Origin: Halobaculum limi
GTDB lineage: Archaea; Halobacteriota; Halobacteria; Halobacteriales; Haloferacaceae
Direction of reading: 5' to 3'
Length of the DNA stretch: 64,000 nt
Assembly: GCF_029490015.1 (NCBI RefSeq)
Contig: NZ_CP120468.1
Location: forward strand, 1,302,001 to 1,366,000
The notes beneath the pieces were generated by a model. It saw only the letters and a list, made by a program, of their open reading frames with translations. It was not told where the DNA came from and did not search any database. The translations under genes and the position numbers were made by a program. This document shows positions 1-9,800 of this stretch, in pieces (the first letter of the stretch is position 1; every line of letters starts with the position of its first letter).

Positions 1-301
1 GCTGGAGATCGAGGAGGTCGACCTCGAGGACGTCGCCCGGTTCCGCTCCCTCGACGTACACAGGACCCGTGAGCGGGTGGACTGGGTCGAAGCTCACGCC
101 CATCACGTCCTCAGCGGTGGTCTCGACATCAATCTGGCCGTCGACGGCGTCGCGACACTCGAAGCGAACCACGTCGCCGTCGGTGACCGTCAGCGCGGGT
201 TCCAACGAGTTGTCCCACGCCGAGTGGATGTTCCGGTCTGCATCCGAGAGGTGGTGGTCGACGGTGTAGCCAGGATCGCTGTTGTTGCTACTGTGTGACA
301 T
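1..301 (-). CDS. Acetamidase/formamidase family protein (3' end cut by window edge)
   Basis: The reverse strand encodes about 100 residues from an ATG at 301 and runs off the left edge. The text (YTVDHHLSDADRNIHSAWDN near residue 12, then a DGDVVRFECRDA stretch and GVSFDPVHPLTGPVYVEGA, ending in GDVLEVDLLDL) matches the N-terminal part of the FmdA/AmdA family, which hydrolyses formamide or short amides to ammonia and the acid. The catalytic half lies outside the window, so the substrate cannot be judged. It is divergent from the kinase gene that follows. Confidence 0.82.
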   Translation of the reverse strand, partial: MSHSSNNSDPGYTVDHHLSDADRNIHSAWDNSLEPALTVTDGDVVRFECRDAVDGQIDVETTAEDVMGVSFDPVHPLTGPVYVEGAEPGDVLEVDLLDLQ

Positions 302-422
302 AATCACAACCACCACGGCGCCGCGCATAAAGTTACAGGCGGATTCGCCTCGCTCGCCGATTATCCAATCCGAAACACAGGGTTGTGCCTTCTTGTATCT
401 CCAGGGCGTTGGCTATTCCCGA

Positions 423-1592
423 GTGAGTTCCCGCACGCTTCCCGAAGCCGGATTCGACGCTCTTCCCCTCCAAGTCGCGGTCGTAGACCAGAGCGGGGTG
501 ATCGTCGACACGAACCAGGATTGGCGACGCTACGTCGACTGGGAACCCGACGCAGATGTGGTCGACCCTGTCGGGCGCAACTATATTCGAGTGTGTCGTG
601 ACGCTGCGACCGACCCAAACGACGAGGATCGGTCACACGCCGTCGACGGTGGAGTGATCACGGCGGAAACGCCCGGTGACGGCTTCGACGGAAGCATCGT
701 CGCTGATGGACTCGAAGCTGTTCTCGCGGGCGACCGCGAGACGTTCGATCACGAGTACCCCTGTCACTCGCCGGAAGAACAGCGATGGTTCCTCGCGCGA
801 GTGTCCGGGTTCGAGTACGAAGGGACGACCCACGCGCAGGTGGTCCACCTCGACATCACTGAGCGAAAGCGGACCGAACAGCGATTAGAGGCACAGAACG
901 ACCGACTGGAGACGCTCGCAGACGTGCTCTCACACGACCTCAGAAACCCACTGAACGTCGTCCTCGGTCGCGTCGAGTTACTCGCAGAGCGGCTCGACGC
1001 GACTGATGACGGGTTGGAGGAGCAGTCACCTGGCGACCGCTCGGAAGCCACGGCCGCCGGAAACCTCGAGTCGATCAAGTCGTCCGCGACCCGCATCGAA
1101 GACATCATCACCGACGCGTTGCGTCTCGCTCGCGGCCGTATCACCGAAGACGACCCACCGACCGAAGTCTCGCTGCGCGACCGGGCACAGGCGGCGTGGG
1201 GACACGTTCAGGCCGATGATGCGCGTCTGCGGGTCGTCGACTCATTCTGCTTCACCGCACAGGAGGGACCGCTCGGACAGATGTTCGAGAATCTCTTTCG
1301 CAACGCTGTCGACCACGTCGGCGCGGACGTGACGGTGACCGTCGGTAGCATCGGCGATGGGAGAGCCGACGCACCGAACGCTGGGTTCTACGTCGCCGAC
1401 GATGGCCCCGGCATTCCACCAGACGACCGCGATCAGGTGTTCGAACCTGGCCATAGCACGCACGCGGACGGGACAGGCCTCGGCCTCGCCATCGTCGAAC
1501 GCTTCTCCGAGACGCAAGGGTGGCACGTCGACATTACTGCGGCCGCCGACGGCGGCACCCGCGTGGAAATACGCGGCGTCGACTCGGTCTAA
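423..1592 (+). CDS. PAS-domain sensor histidine kinase (soluble)
   Basis: About 389 residues from a GTG at 423. An open frame extends back to 282, but that part overlaps the start of the divergent amidase gene and is not kinase-like. Residues about 10-150 form a PAS/PAC domain ending in VVHLDITERKR. The HisKA H-box is ADVLSHDLRNPLNVVLGR with phospho-acceptor His171. The ATPase part shows the N-box FENLFRNAVDH, the G1 box VADDGPGIPPDD and the G2 box GTGLGLAIV. No transmembrane segment is visible, so it should be a cytoplasmic sensor kinase. No response regulator is adjacent, so its partner is unknown. Confidence 0.88.
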   Translation: MSSRTLPEAGFDALPLQVAVVDQSGVIVDTNQDWRRYVDWEPDADVVDPVGRNYIRVCRDAATDPNDEDRSHAVDGGVITAETPGDGFDGSIVADGLEAVLAGDRETFDHEYPCHSPEEQRWFLARVSGFEYEGTTHAQVVHLDITERKRTEQRLEAQNDRLETLADVLSHDLRNPLNVVLGRVELLAERLDATDDGLEEQSPGDRSEATAAGNLESIKSSATRIEDIITDALRLARGRITEDDPPTEVSLRDRAQAAWGHVQADDARLRVVDSFCFTAQEGPLGQMFENLFRNAVDHVGADVTVTVGSIGDGRADAPNAGFYVADDGPGIPPDDRDQVFEPGHSTHADGTGLGLAIVERFSETQGWHVDITAAADGGTRVEIRGVDSV

Positions 1593-1610
1593 CCCAACGA
1601 CGGAGTCCGT

Positions 1611-4600
1611 TCACGCGACGAGCGACCCGGTTCGGTCGCGGGTGGTTGCTCGTTCGACTGCGGTGTCGGTGTCGTTGGTTCCGTTCCCATTGCCGGAGTT
1701 GCCGTTTCCATTGCCGTTCCCGTTGCCGGAGTTCCCATTGCCGGAGTTGCCGTTTCCATTGCCGTTCCCGTTGCCAGCGTTGCCGTTCCCGTTACCAGCG
1801 GCGCCATCAGTTCCGTTGCCGTTCCCTGAACTGCCATTCCCAGTCCCACTCGTGCCGTTTTGACCGCCCCCTGAACTCCCAGACCGTGTTGAGTTCGTCG
1901 CGTTGGTAGTGGTGTCACTCTGGTTGCCGTTCCCGTTTCCATTCGCGGCGCCATTGCCGTTCCCATTTCCGTTGCCGTTGCCGGAGTTGCCGTTGGCGTT
2001 GCCGTTGCCGGAGTTGCCGTTGGCGTTGCCGTTGCCGGAGTTGCCGTTGGCGTTGCCGTTGCCGGAGTTGCCGTTGGCGTTGCCGTTGCCGGAGTTGCCG
2101 TTGGCGTTGCCGTTCCCGGAGTTACCGTTGGCATCATCGTTGCCATCACCATTGCCGTTCCCGGAGTTAGCGTTGCCATTCGCTGTTCCGTTGCTCGAGT
2201 TGCCGTTGGTGTTGTCGTCGTTCTCGGAATTCCCGTTCCCGTTTCCGTTCGCGGAATCGCTCCCGGTGTTGTCGTTGTTCCCAGAGTTGTCGTCGTTACT
2301 GCTGTCGTTGCCACCCGGGTTGTCGGCGCCGTTCCCGGAACTCTCGTTTCCATCGGCGTCGTCGTTCTCGTTGCTCCCTGAGTTGCCATTGCCAGCAGCG
2401 TTGCTGTTCCCGCTCCCGTTTTCGTCGGCTTCGCTGTCGCTGTTGTTTCCAGCAGCTCCGCTATCGTTGGCGTTGTCGTTGCTTCCGGCATTGTCGTTGT
2501 CACCAGCGCCCCCGCTGCTCCCACCGTCGCTGGCGCTCTCACCGTTCCCGTCCGCTTCGTCGTCGGTTCCGTTGCCAGCGCTATCGTTCTCGCTTCCGTC
2601 GCCGCCGGCACCCTCGCCGTCTCCACCCGAGTTGTCGCCGTCGGACTGCCCCTCGTTCGATCCTTGTCTGCCCTGGGAACCCGAGGCATCGTCTTCTGCT
2701 TGCTCGGAATCGTCGGTTTCGGTGCCGTTCTCGCCCCCGTTCGCGTTCGTCGACTCGGAGTCTTCCGAACCGGACTCTTCGTCGCCGCTCGCACGTTCGT
2801 CGTCGGGTTGTGACTCGGAGTTGCCCGCCGACTCGTTAGGCTGATCGCCCTCGGTGGAGTTCGACGCTCCGTCGTCACTCGCTTCGCTGGACTCGCCCTG
2901 GTCGTCGTCGGATTCGGACGTTCCGTCGTCGTCTCCTCCGTTGGAACTCTCTCCCGACGCTCCCTGATCACTTTCGCCGTTCTGCCCCTCTCCAGCGGTG
3001 TCGTTCTCCGATCCTTCCTCGGAGCCGTTCGACTCAGAATCGCCAGCAGCGTTGCCCTGTCCGCCGCTGTTCTCTGATTCACTCTCGTCTTCACTCTCGT
3101 CGTCTCCAGCCGTCTCGTCGGTTCCCTCGGAGTCGTCGCTTTCGTTGGTCGATCCCTCCGAAGCACCACTTTCGCCGTTCGACTCCCCGGAATCGCCGGT
3201 CTCCGTGTCGTCGGCCTCGCTCGACGACTCACTGCCGGATTCGTCGGCTCCGGATTGGCCATCCGACTCACTTGGCGGTGAGTTGTCCTCCCCTTCCTCG
3301 GATCCTTGGGATGACTCCTCGGAGTCGTCGCCCCCGGATCCGGCGCTCTCCTCGGCCGATGACTCGTTGGATTCGGATTCACCCGACTCGTCCTCACTCC
3401 CTGCCTCGTCGGACGGCGAGCCGGTGTTCGACTCATCACCGCGCTGTCCGTCGTTGGTACTGCCGCTCGACGCGCCTTCGCTGGGGTCGCTTTCCTCGTC
3501 TGCGTTGCCGTTCGTGTCCTCGTCTGTCGCGCTCTCAGACTCGCTCGACTCGTCGCTCGCGCCCTCGCCCCCGCTGTCACCACCGTTGTCGTCGTTCGGA
3601 GTCTCGTCGTTGGAGCTGTCGTTCTCTTGGTTCGACTCGTCTTCTGCATCGCCGTCTTCCGCATCGTCGCCACTCGCGTCCTCGGGTGGCCCGCCGTTCG
3701 TCTCGTCTCCGTCGTCACTCGTCCCTGTATCTTCGTCGCTCTCGGAGTTCGTCTCTGAACCAGCGTCGTTGCTGTCTGACTCGTTGTTGGACCCTGAACT
3801 TGGGGGGCTCTCGTTCGACTCGTCGTTCTCCGACGCACCGTCGGATGCTCCGCTCTCGTTGCCGTTCGCGTTGTCGTTCGCGTTGCCGTTCGAATTGTTG
3901 TTCGCGTTGTCGTTCGCGTTGCCGTTCGAATTGTTGTTCGCGTTGTCGTTCGCGTTGCCGTTCGAATTGTTGTTCGCGTTGTCGTTCGCGTTGCCGTTCG
4001 AATTGTTGTTCGCGTTGTCGTTCGCGTTGCCGTTCGAATTGTTGTTCGCGTTGTCGTTCGCGTTGCCGTTCGAATTGTTGTTCGCGTTGTCGTTCGCGTT
4101 GCCGTTCGAAGAGGAATCAGACTCGTCTCCGGTGGTCTCCCCGTTACCAGCGTCGCCAGACTCGTCGGCGTTCCCGCTGGACCCACTCGACTCCGACTCA
4201 CTTTCGGAGGCACCATCGGCAGTCGAGTCAGACCCTTCGCTCGATTCGTCGCCGCTTTGCGTCCCGGACGCTTGCTCGGAGGACGAACTGTCTCCCTCGT
4301 CAGGGTCGTCGGGTGAATCATCGCCGCTTTCTGTTCCAGTGTTTGCGTCGTCACCCGACGCTGACTCGTCGCTCTCCCCGGTATTCTCGGCTCCTTGTTC
4401 GTCTTCGGCATCGCCGCCCGCGTCACCGCTCTCGGAGTCGTCGCTTTCCGGAGCGTCACCACCGTCCGAGTCGTCGCCATCGTCGTCCGTCGCAGCATCG
4501 TCGTCGTTCGACTCCGCGGAGTCGCTGTCCGAGTCTGCGTCTTCAGACCCGTCGGGTTCGTCGTCAGTCGGGGCGTCGTCATCGTCCGCCTCGTCTTCGT

Positions 4601-6566
4601 CGACCTCGTCGTCTGATCCCTCGCTCTCAGCATCCGACTCGTCGTCGCCGGAGTCGTCGTTAGTAGACTCTTCGGCGGAGTCGTCGTTAGTAGACTCTTC
4701 GGCGGAGTCGTCGTTCGACGACGCACCTGAACTCTCGCTACTCGACCCAGTTGATCCACTGTCTCCGTTCGCCGTTCCCGACTCACTCGCCCCGGTAGAA
4801 CCACTCGAGTCGTCCTCACCACCGTTCGTTCCGCCCACGTTCGATCGGTCGTCGTTGGTATCCGATCCGCCTCCGCTTGCGTCGCTTTGGTCGTCGTCGC
4901 CCGCTTCCGCGGCGTCGTTCGCGTTCGCGTTCGGCGTACTCGCACTCTCGGCCGCCCCGCCGTCGGCAACGCCTTGCGCCTGGTCTGCACGAACCGCCCC
5001 GTCGGCGGTACAGTCGCCGTAGATGACGTACACCGCGCCAGAGTCGGTGCCGCCGTCGTCGTTTCGCGGCGCACCGATCACGACGTCCTCGCTGTCGTTA
5101 CCGCCGATATCGCCCACGGCAGCGACGTCGTATCCCGTCTCGTCGTTCTCTGCGTCACCGCTGATCCGAGCGTCTGCGTCCGATAGACTCAGCGTTCGCA
5201 GGTCAGATCCGCCGGAGACGAGATACGCCGCACCGCTATCGACGCTGGTGTCAGTGTCGTGATTCGGTGCGCCGACGAGAATGTCCGCGCGGACGCCACA
5301 GGCAGCGCCCGTGATGGCAACCGAGTAACCAGCGAGATCACCCGCACCGGCCCCGCGGAACGTCCGGTCTGCGGTCGCGAGTGACCGACTGGAAAGTGAG
5401 CGTCCGCCGAAGACGACGTACGCCGCACCAGAGTCGTCTCCGCTTGCGTCGGTGAATGGTGCGCCGATCACGAGGTCATCGACGCCGTCGCCGTTCACGT
5501 CCGCGCCACCAGCGATGTCGTAGCCGGCGAAGTCACCGGAGGCGGCACCGACGAGGCGCACGTCGGCGTCACTGAGACTCGACGTGTTCGTCGCGGCGAA
5601 GACGTCAGAAACGACGTACACCGCTCCATCATTCGACCTGTTTGCGCGGTCTACGTCGGCTGCGGGCGCTCCGATAGCTACGTCTGTCTGACCGTCGCCG
5701 TTCACGTCACCCACATTGGCGACCGCGTGCCCCGCTAGATCGTTGTCGTCCTCGCCGTGGAAGGTCGCATCGGCAGTCGACAGCGACTGCGTTCCGGTCG
5801 GCATCCCATCGGTCACAACGAAGTACGCTGCGCCCGTGTCCTCACCATCAGGTGTGTCCGCCCGCGAGGCACCAACGACAATTCCGGTCCCGCCACGCTG
5901 GTTGGTGCCGTCGGACCCGACGACATCGACCGCGGATCCTGCACCGTCACCAGGGGAGACACCCCTGAAGACAAGGTCTGAAGCCGCCGTGAGCGACCGC
6001 TCACCCGACAGTGACGGCCCACCGTACACGACGTAGACTGCACCAGCGTCCGTCCCAGCGGCGTCGTCACCGGGGACACCGATCACGAGATCACTGTGGC
6101 CGTCGCCGTCGAGGTCGCCGCCGGCGACCGACACGCCCGCCGTGTCGTTTGCACGGGCACCGGTGAGCGTCACGTCTGCGTTCGCGACGGAGGCGTTCTG
6201 CCCGTCGACCGGGCCATACAGGAGATAGACTGCCCCGGCGTTCTCGCCACCAGAATCGTTCTCGGGTGCCGCGATAACGAGGTCGTCGACGCCGTCACCG
6301 TTCACGTCGCCGACGCCCGCGACGACTTGTCCGGCGCGGTCGCGGGCGCCCGCACCCACGAGCAACGCGTCGGCACCGCTGACGCTACTGACGCCGGTCG
6401 CGGTGCGGTCGTCTGCCGGGACTGCCGTGGTTCCGCCCGTATCCGGACGGAGTGTACCGGTGAGTGTCGCCGTCTCGTCGACGGCGGTGAGGATCGGAAC
6501 CGTGACGACCGCGACGGTGACGAGGAGGACAACGAGAACACGAAGACCACGCTCCATACGACCCAC
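1611..6566 (-). CDS. Giant secreted FG-GAP beta-propeller protein with Asp/Ser/Asn/Gly low-complexity tail
   Basis: 1651 residues. A hydrophobic segment at residues 8-28 looks like a signal peptide. Residues about 75-520 hold seven FG-GAP blades with integrin-alpha-type calcium loops (GDVNGDGVDDLVI, GGDLDGDGHSDLVIGVPGDD, GGADVNGDGVDDLVIGAPF and degenerate ones), so a complete seven-bladed propeller is expected. The remaining roughly 1100 residues are low complexity: first Asp/Glu/Ser/Gly-rich, with a 12-residue Asn-rich repeat near residues 820-905, then a Gly/Asn repeat region near 1465-1640. No C-terminal membrane anchor is visible. The tail may form an extended, highly hydrated surface or matrix polymer; that is inference. 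It is a paralogue of the next gene on the same strand. An ATG three codons downstream is an equally possible start. Confidence 0.85.
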   Translation of the reverse strand: MGRMERGLRVLVVLLVTVAVVTVPILTAVDETATLTGTLRPDTGGTTAVPADDRTATGVSSVSGADALLVGAGARDRAGQVVAGVGDVNGDGVDDLVIAAPENDSGGENAGAVYLLYGPVDGQNASVANADVTLTGARANDTAGVSVAGGDLDGDGHSDLVIGVPGDDAAGTDAGAVYVVYGGPSLSGERSLTAASDLVFRGVSPGDGAGSAVDVVGSDGTNQRGGTGIVVGASRADTPDGEDTGAAYFVVTDGMPTGTQSLSTADATFHGEDDNDLAGHAVANVGDVNGDGQTDVAIGAPAADVDRANRSNDGAVYVVSDVFAATNTSSLSDADVRLVGAASGDFAGYDIAGGADVNGDGVDDLVIGAPFTDASGDDSGAAYVVFGGRSLSSRSLATADRTFRGAGAGDLAGYSVAITGAACGVRADILVGAPNHDTDTSVDSGAAYLVSGGSDLRTLSLSDADARISGDAENDETGYDVAAVGDIGGNDSEDVVIGAPRNDDGGTDSGAVYVIYGDCTADGAVRADQAQGVADGGAAESASTPNANANDAAEAGDDDQSDASGGGSDTNDDRSNVGGTNGGEDDSSGSTGASESGTANGDSGSTGSSSESSGASSNDDSAEESTNDDSAEESTNDDSGDDESDAESEGSDDEVDEDEADDDDAPTDDEPDGSEDADSDSDSAESNDDDAATDDDGDDSDGGDAPESDDSESGDAGGDAEDEQGAENTGESDESASGDDANTGTESGDDSPDDPDEGDSSSSEQASGTQSGDESSEGSDSTADGASESESESSGSSGNADESGDAGNGETTGDESDSSSNGNANDNANNNSNGNANDNANNNSNGNANDNANNNSNGNANDNANNNSNGNANDNANNNSNGNANDNANNNSNGNANDNANGNESGASDGASENDESNESPPSSGSNNESDSNDAGSETNSESDEDTGTSDDGDETNGGPPEDASGDDAEDGDAEDESNQENDSSNDETPNDDNGGDSGGEGASDESSESESATDEDTNGNADEESDPSEGASSGSTNDGQRGDESNTGSPSDEAGSEDESGESESNESSAEESAGSGGDDSEESSQGSEEGEDNSPPSESDGQSGADESGSESSSEADDTETGDSGESNGESGASEGSTNESDDSEGTDETAGDDESEDESESENSGGQGNAAGDSESNGSEEGSENDTAGEGQNGESDQGASGESSNGGDDDGTSESDDDQGESSEASDDGASNSTEGDQPNESAGNSESQPDDERASGDEESGSEDSESTNANGGENGTETDDSEQAEDDASGSQGRQGSNEGQSDGDNSGGDGEGAGGDGSENDSAGNGTDDEADGNGESASDGGSSGGAGDNDNAGSNDNANDSGAAGNNSDSEADENGSGNSNAAGNGNSGSNENDDADGNESSGNGADNPGGNDSSNDDNSGNNDNTGSDSANGNGNGNSENDDNTNGNSSNGTANGNANSGNGNGDGNDDANGNSGNGNANGNSGNGNANGNSGNGNANGNSGNGNANGNSGNGNANGNSGNGNGNGNGNGAANGNGNGNQSDTTTNATNSTRSGSSGGGQNGTSGTGNGSSGNGNGTDGAAGNGNGNAGNGNGNGNGNSGNGNSGNGNGNGNGNSGNGNGTNDTDTAVERATTRDRTGSLVA
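1981..2115 (+). repeat. 27-bp tandem repeat, five copies, inside the giant propeller gene
   Basis: Five essentially identical 27-bp units begin with ccggagttgccgttggcg. On the coding (minus) strand they encode a nine-residue Gly/Asn/Ala/Ser unit. The near identity at nucleotide level suggests recent expansion by slippage or recombination. The flanking sequence 1690-2200 continues with diverged versions of the same codons. Confidence 0.9.
3857..4110 (+). repeat. 36-bp tandem repeat (six full copies plus a partial), inside the giant propeller gene
   Basis: A 36-bp unit containing ttcgaattgttgttcgcg is repeated almost without mismatches. It encodes a 12-residue unit NGNANDNANNNS on the minus strand, six full copies followed by one variant. 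In-frame length (12 codons) means copy-number change would lengthen or shorten the protein without breaking it. Confidence 0.9.
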
Positions 6567-6584
6567 GGATGCGAGGAAGTCAGT

Positions 6585-6598
6585 TTGTTATCCACACC
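6585..6598 (-). promoter_or_regulatory. Shared upstream element of the first propeller gene
   Basis: The minus strand reads GGTGTGGATAACAA, 19-32 nt upstream of the start at 6566. The identical 14-mer lies upstream of the paralogous gene (10227-10240). GATAACAA sits where a haloarchaeal TATA box would be for a leaderless gene, and the GGTGTG just upstream could be a BRE or activator site. Function is inferred from position and conservation. Confidence 0.5.
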
Positions 6599-6881
6599 GA
6601 CGCAGGCCTGGCCATTGAGTAATCCCGTGTTACATCGCGTCGTCGACCGCACGCGAGAATGCCGTCGTCATCGCCGACTAGACGTGTTGGTTGGCTCCCG
6701 ACAGCCGCGAATCCAGTCTAGATGCCGAAATTCGGCTGGTACGGTGACCAAACCGAACGACGCCGTCGCGATCACCCCCACGTGTTGCGATATTATCAGA
6801 TTACGAACGAACTGATCGTGAGAACGGGGACGAACCGACGGCCGTGGATAGACACAGAGTGTATGCATCCAGAGTGGCGTG

Positions 6882-9800
6882 CTACGGAGAGATCAGTTCC
6901 GCCTCGCCATCGTCTTCCTCGTCTTCGCCGTTCTCTCCGTCTTCGCCATTCTCACCATCCTCCTCATCTTCGCCGTCTTCGCCGTCTTCGTCCTCTTCAC
7001 CATTCTCACTATCCTCGCCGTTCTCGCTGTTCTCGTCGTCTTCGCCGTCTTCGCCGTCTTCACCGTCTTCACCGTTCTCTCCATCTTCGCCGTTCTCGCC
7101 GTTCTCGCCCTCTTCGCCGTCTTCGCCGTTCTCGCCGTTCTCGCCCTCTTCGCCGTCTTCGCCGTTCTCGCCGTTCTCGCCCTCTTCGCCGTCTTCGCCG
7201 TTCTCGCCGTTCTCGCCCTCTTCGCCGTCTTCACCGTTCTCTCCATCTTCGCCATTCTCTCCGTCTTCACCGTTCTCTCCATCTTCGCCATTCTCTCCGT
7301 CTTCACCGTTCTCTCCATCTTCGCCATTCTCTCCGTCTTCACCATCCTCGCCGTCTTCGCCGTCTTCACCGTCTACTGAGACGGCGCACGCCACAACTAC
7401 GTCCTCGCTGCTGACTTCGCTCACTCCTTCATCGTCGGTGGTCAGGGTACGGACGGTGTAGGTGCCGTTTTGTAGGCTATCCAGTTGGAGTTCCTCACCT
7501 GGCTGAAGCGTGGCGCGTCGTTCCGTCTCACCCGGACCTTCCACGTCAACCTGCACTGCCACGTCGTTCGTGTTCGTCGCAACCAGGACGCCACCATCTT
7601 CAGCGCAGGTGACAGCCGTCTCGACCGGCAAGACTTCCTCTGCGTCGCCGTCGCCGGGTTCGTCGACATCCGGCTCACACTCGATTTCGACAGTGGTATT
7701 CCCGACTACCCGGACGTTCTCGTCTTCTGCGGTCAGTGTGCGGACGGTGTACGTCCCGTTTTCCAGTCCGTCAAGTCGGAGTTCGTCGCCGGGTTCCAGG
7801 GTTTCGCGGCGTTCGGTGTCGCCCGGTCCTTCCACGTCGACTTGCACCGCCACGTCGTTCTGGTTCGTCGCGACGAGTACGCCACCATCGTCTTCACAGG
7901 TGACGTTCGTCTCCACAAGTTCGATGTCGGGTTCGTCACCGTCGACGGGCGGGCAATCGACGGTGAGTCGTTCGCGGCCGACCTGTCGCGAGTCGTCGCC
8001 GTCGTCGGTTAGCGTCCGTACTGTGTACGACCCGTTCTCTAGCCCTGTGAGCTCTCGCGTGTCGTTCTCTTCTCCTGCGGGGTCCAGCGAGACGTTCCGT
8101 TCGAAGTCGTTCGGTCCGTCGACGACGACCCGGACGGAGTCGTTGTTCGGGTTCGCGAGTCGCAGGGTCGCGCCGTCGTCGGTACAGGTGACGTTCGTCT
8201 CGACGAGGTCGAAGACCGGTTCTCCATCGTCAGGTTCCTCGCAGTCGACGGTGACTCGCTCGCGACCGATCGATTCGCTGTCGTCACCGGTGGTTCGGGT
8301 TCGGACGGTGTACGCTCCGTTATCGAGTCCAGAAAGTCGAAGGGTGTCGTCATCGCCTTCGGCGTCGAGGGTCGCCCGACGCTCGTAACCATCGGGTCCG
8401 GTCACGATGACGCGAACGGCTTCGTCGTTAGGGTTTTCTAGCACGATGCGGCCGCCGTCGGCGGTACACCGAACCTCGATCGAGACTCGTCTCAGGTCTT
8501 CGTCCTTGTCCTCGTCGCGGTCTCTGTCTCGGTCTTTGTCTCGGTCCTTATCGCGGTCTTTGTCCCGGTCCCTGTCATCGTCCTTCTCGGTCTGTTCGTC
8601 CACACAGTCGCCGTGGACCACGTACGCTGCACCGCCAGGATCTGCACGAGGGGCGCCGACCACTACGTCGTCTGCGTCGCCGCCGCCCACGTCACCCACT
8701 CCTGCGACCGACCATCCTGCCTCGTCGCCCGGACTCTCACCGTGAAGCGTCGCGTCGGCGTCATCGAGGTTCGTCGACCCTCGGCGCACCTCGCCGTCGA
8801 TCAGGTAGACTGCGCCGCTGTCATTGCCCGCTACCGAGTCGGCTCGTGGCGCACCGACGAGGATGTCGGCCACGTCACCGCAACGCGCGCCGACCGTCGC
8901 GAGGGCGTAGCCAGCGAGGTCGCCCGCGCCCGCCCCGTACAGCCGTCGGTCGGCGTCGGCGAGACTTCCGGATTCGAGGTCGCCGCCGAAGACGACGTAC
9001 GCCGCCCCAGCGTTCTGCCCAGTCACGTCCGCGAAGGGTGCGCCGATCACGAGGTCGTCGACGCCGTCACCGTTCACGTCTGCGCCGCCTGCGAGCGCGG
9101 ACCCGGCCCGGTCCCGCGATTCGGCGCCGTCGAGGCGTACGTCGGCCGTGTCGAGGCTTCGGGTGCCACCCGAGAACACGTTCGAGAGGACGTACACCGC
9201 GCCGTCATTCGTGGCGTTGGCCCGGTCTGCGTCGGCCCCAGGTGCACCGACGCCAACTTCTTCGCGTCCGTCATCGTCGACGTCGCCGACGCCTGTGACG
9301 GCCAGTCCGGCGGCGTCGTTGTCGTCCTCGCCGAGGAACGTGCTGTCGGCGTCGGCAAGCGACCGTTCCCCGGTGAAGCCGTCACGAAGGTCAACGACGT
9401 ATACCGCCCCAGAGGAGTTACCAGCTGACGTGTCGGCCGCTCGTGCGCCGACAAGGACTGCGCCACCGTCGTCATAATCGCGGTCGTCAAGTTCGCCAGC
9501 GCGCACGATGCCCACTGCGTTTCCAGCGCGATCATTCGCGGACACGCCCTCAAGGCGAACGTCGGCCGCCGCGGTGACCGAGCGCTTCCCTGATAGCGAC
9601 GGCCCGCCGTAAACGACGTACGTCGCTCCAGAGTTGTTGGCCGCGGCGTCGTCGCCTGGCACACCGATCACGAGGTCGCTGTACCCATCACCGTCGACGT
9701 CACCGCCTGCGAGCGACGACCCCGCGCGGTCTCGCGCGTCGACGCCGTAGAAGACGGCATCAGCGTCAGCCGCCTCTACGTCGCCACGGTCAACCGGCCC

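Noticed and set aside
1690-2200. CRISPR-like array
   Set aside because: The units are contiguous coding repeats in multiples of three, without unique spacers, inside one long reading frame.
2998-5022. 674-codon plus-strand Ser/Pro/Leu-rich frame
   Set aside because: Antisense to the Asp/Ser-rich tail of the propeller gene; its repeats simply mirror the coding repeats.
1589-5074. 1161-codon minus-strand frame, Arg/Thr-rich
   Set aside because: It is the shadow of the repetitive propeller gene in another frame; an Arg/Thr-rich protein of this size with no domain is implausible in a haloarchaeon.
6844-7461. Plus-strand Ser/Pro/Phe repeat frames opposite the GED tail
   Set aside because: Antisense reflections of the GED/GEN codons; no start or promoter supports them.
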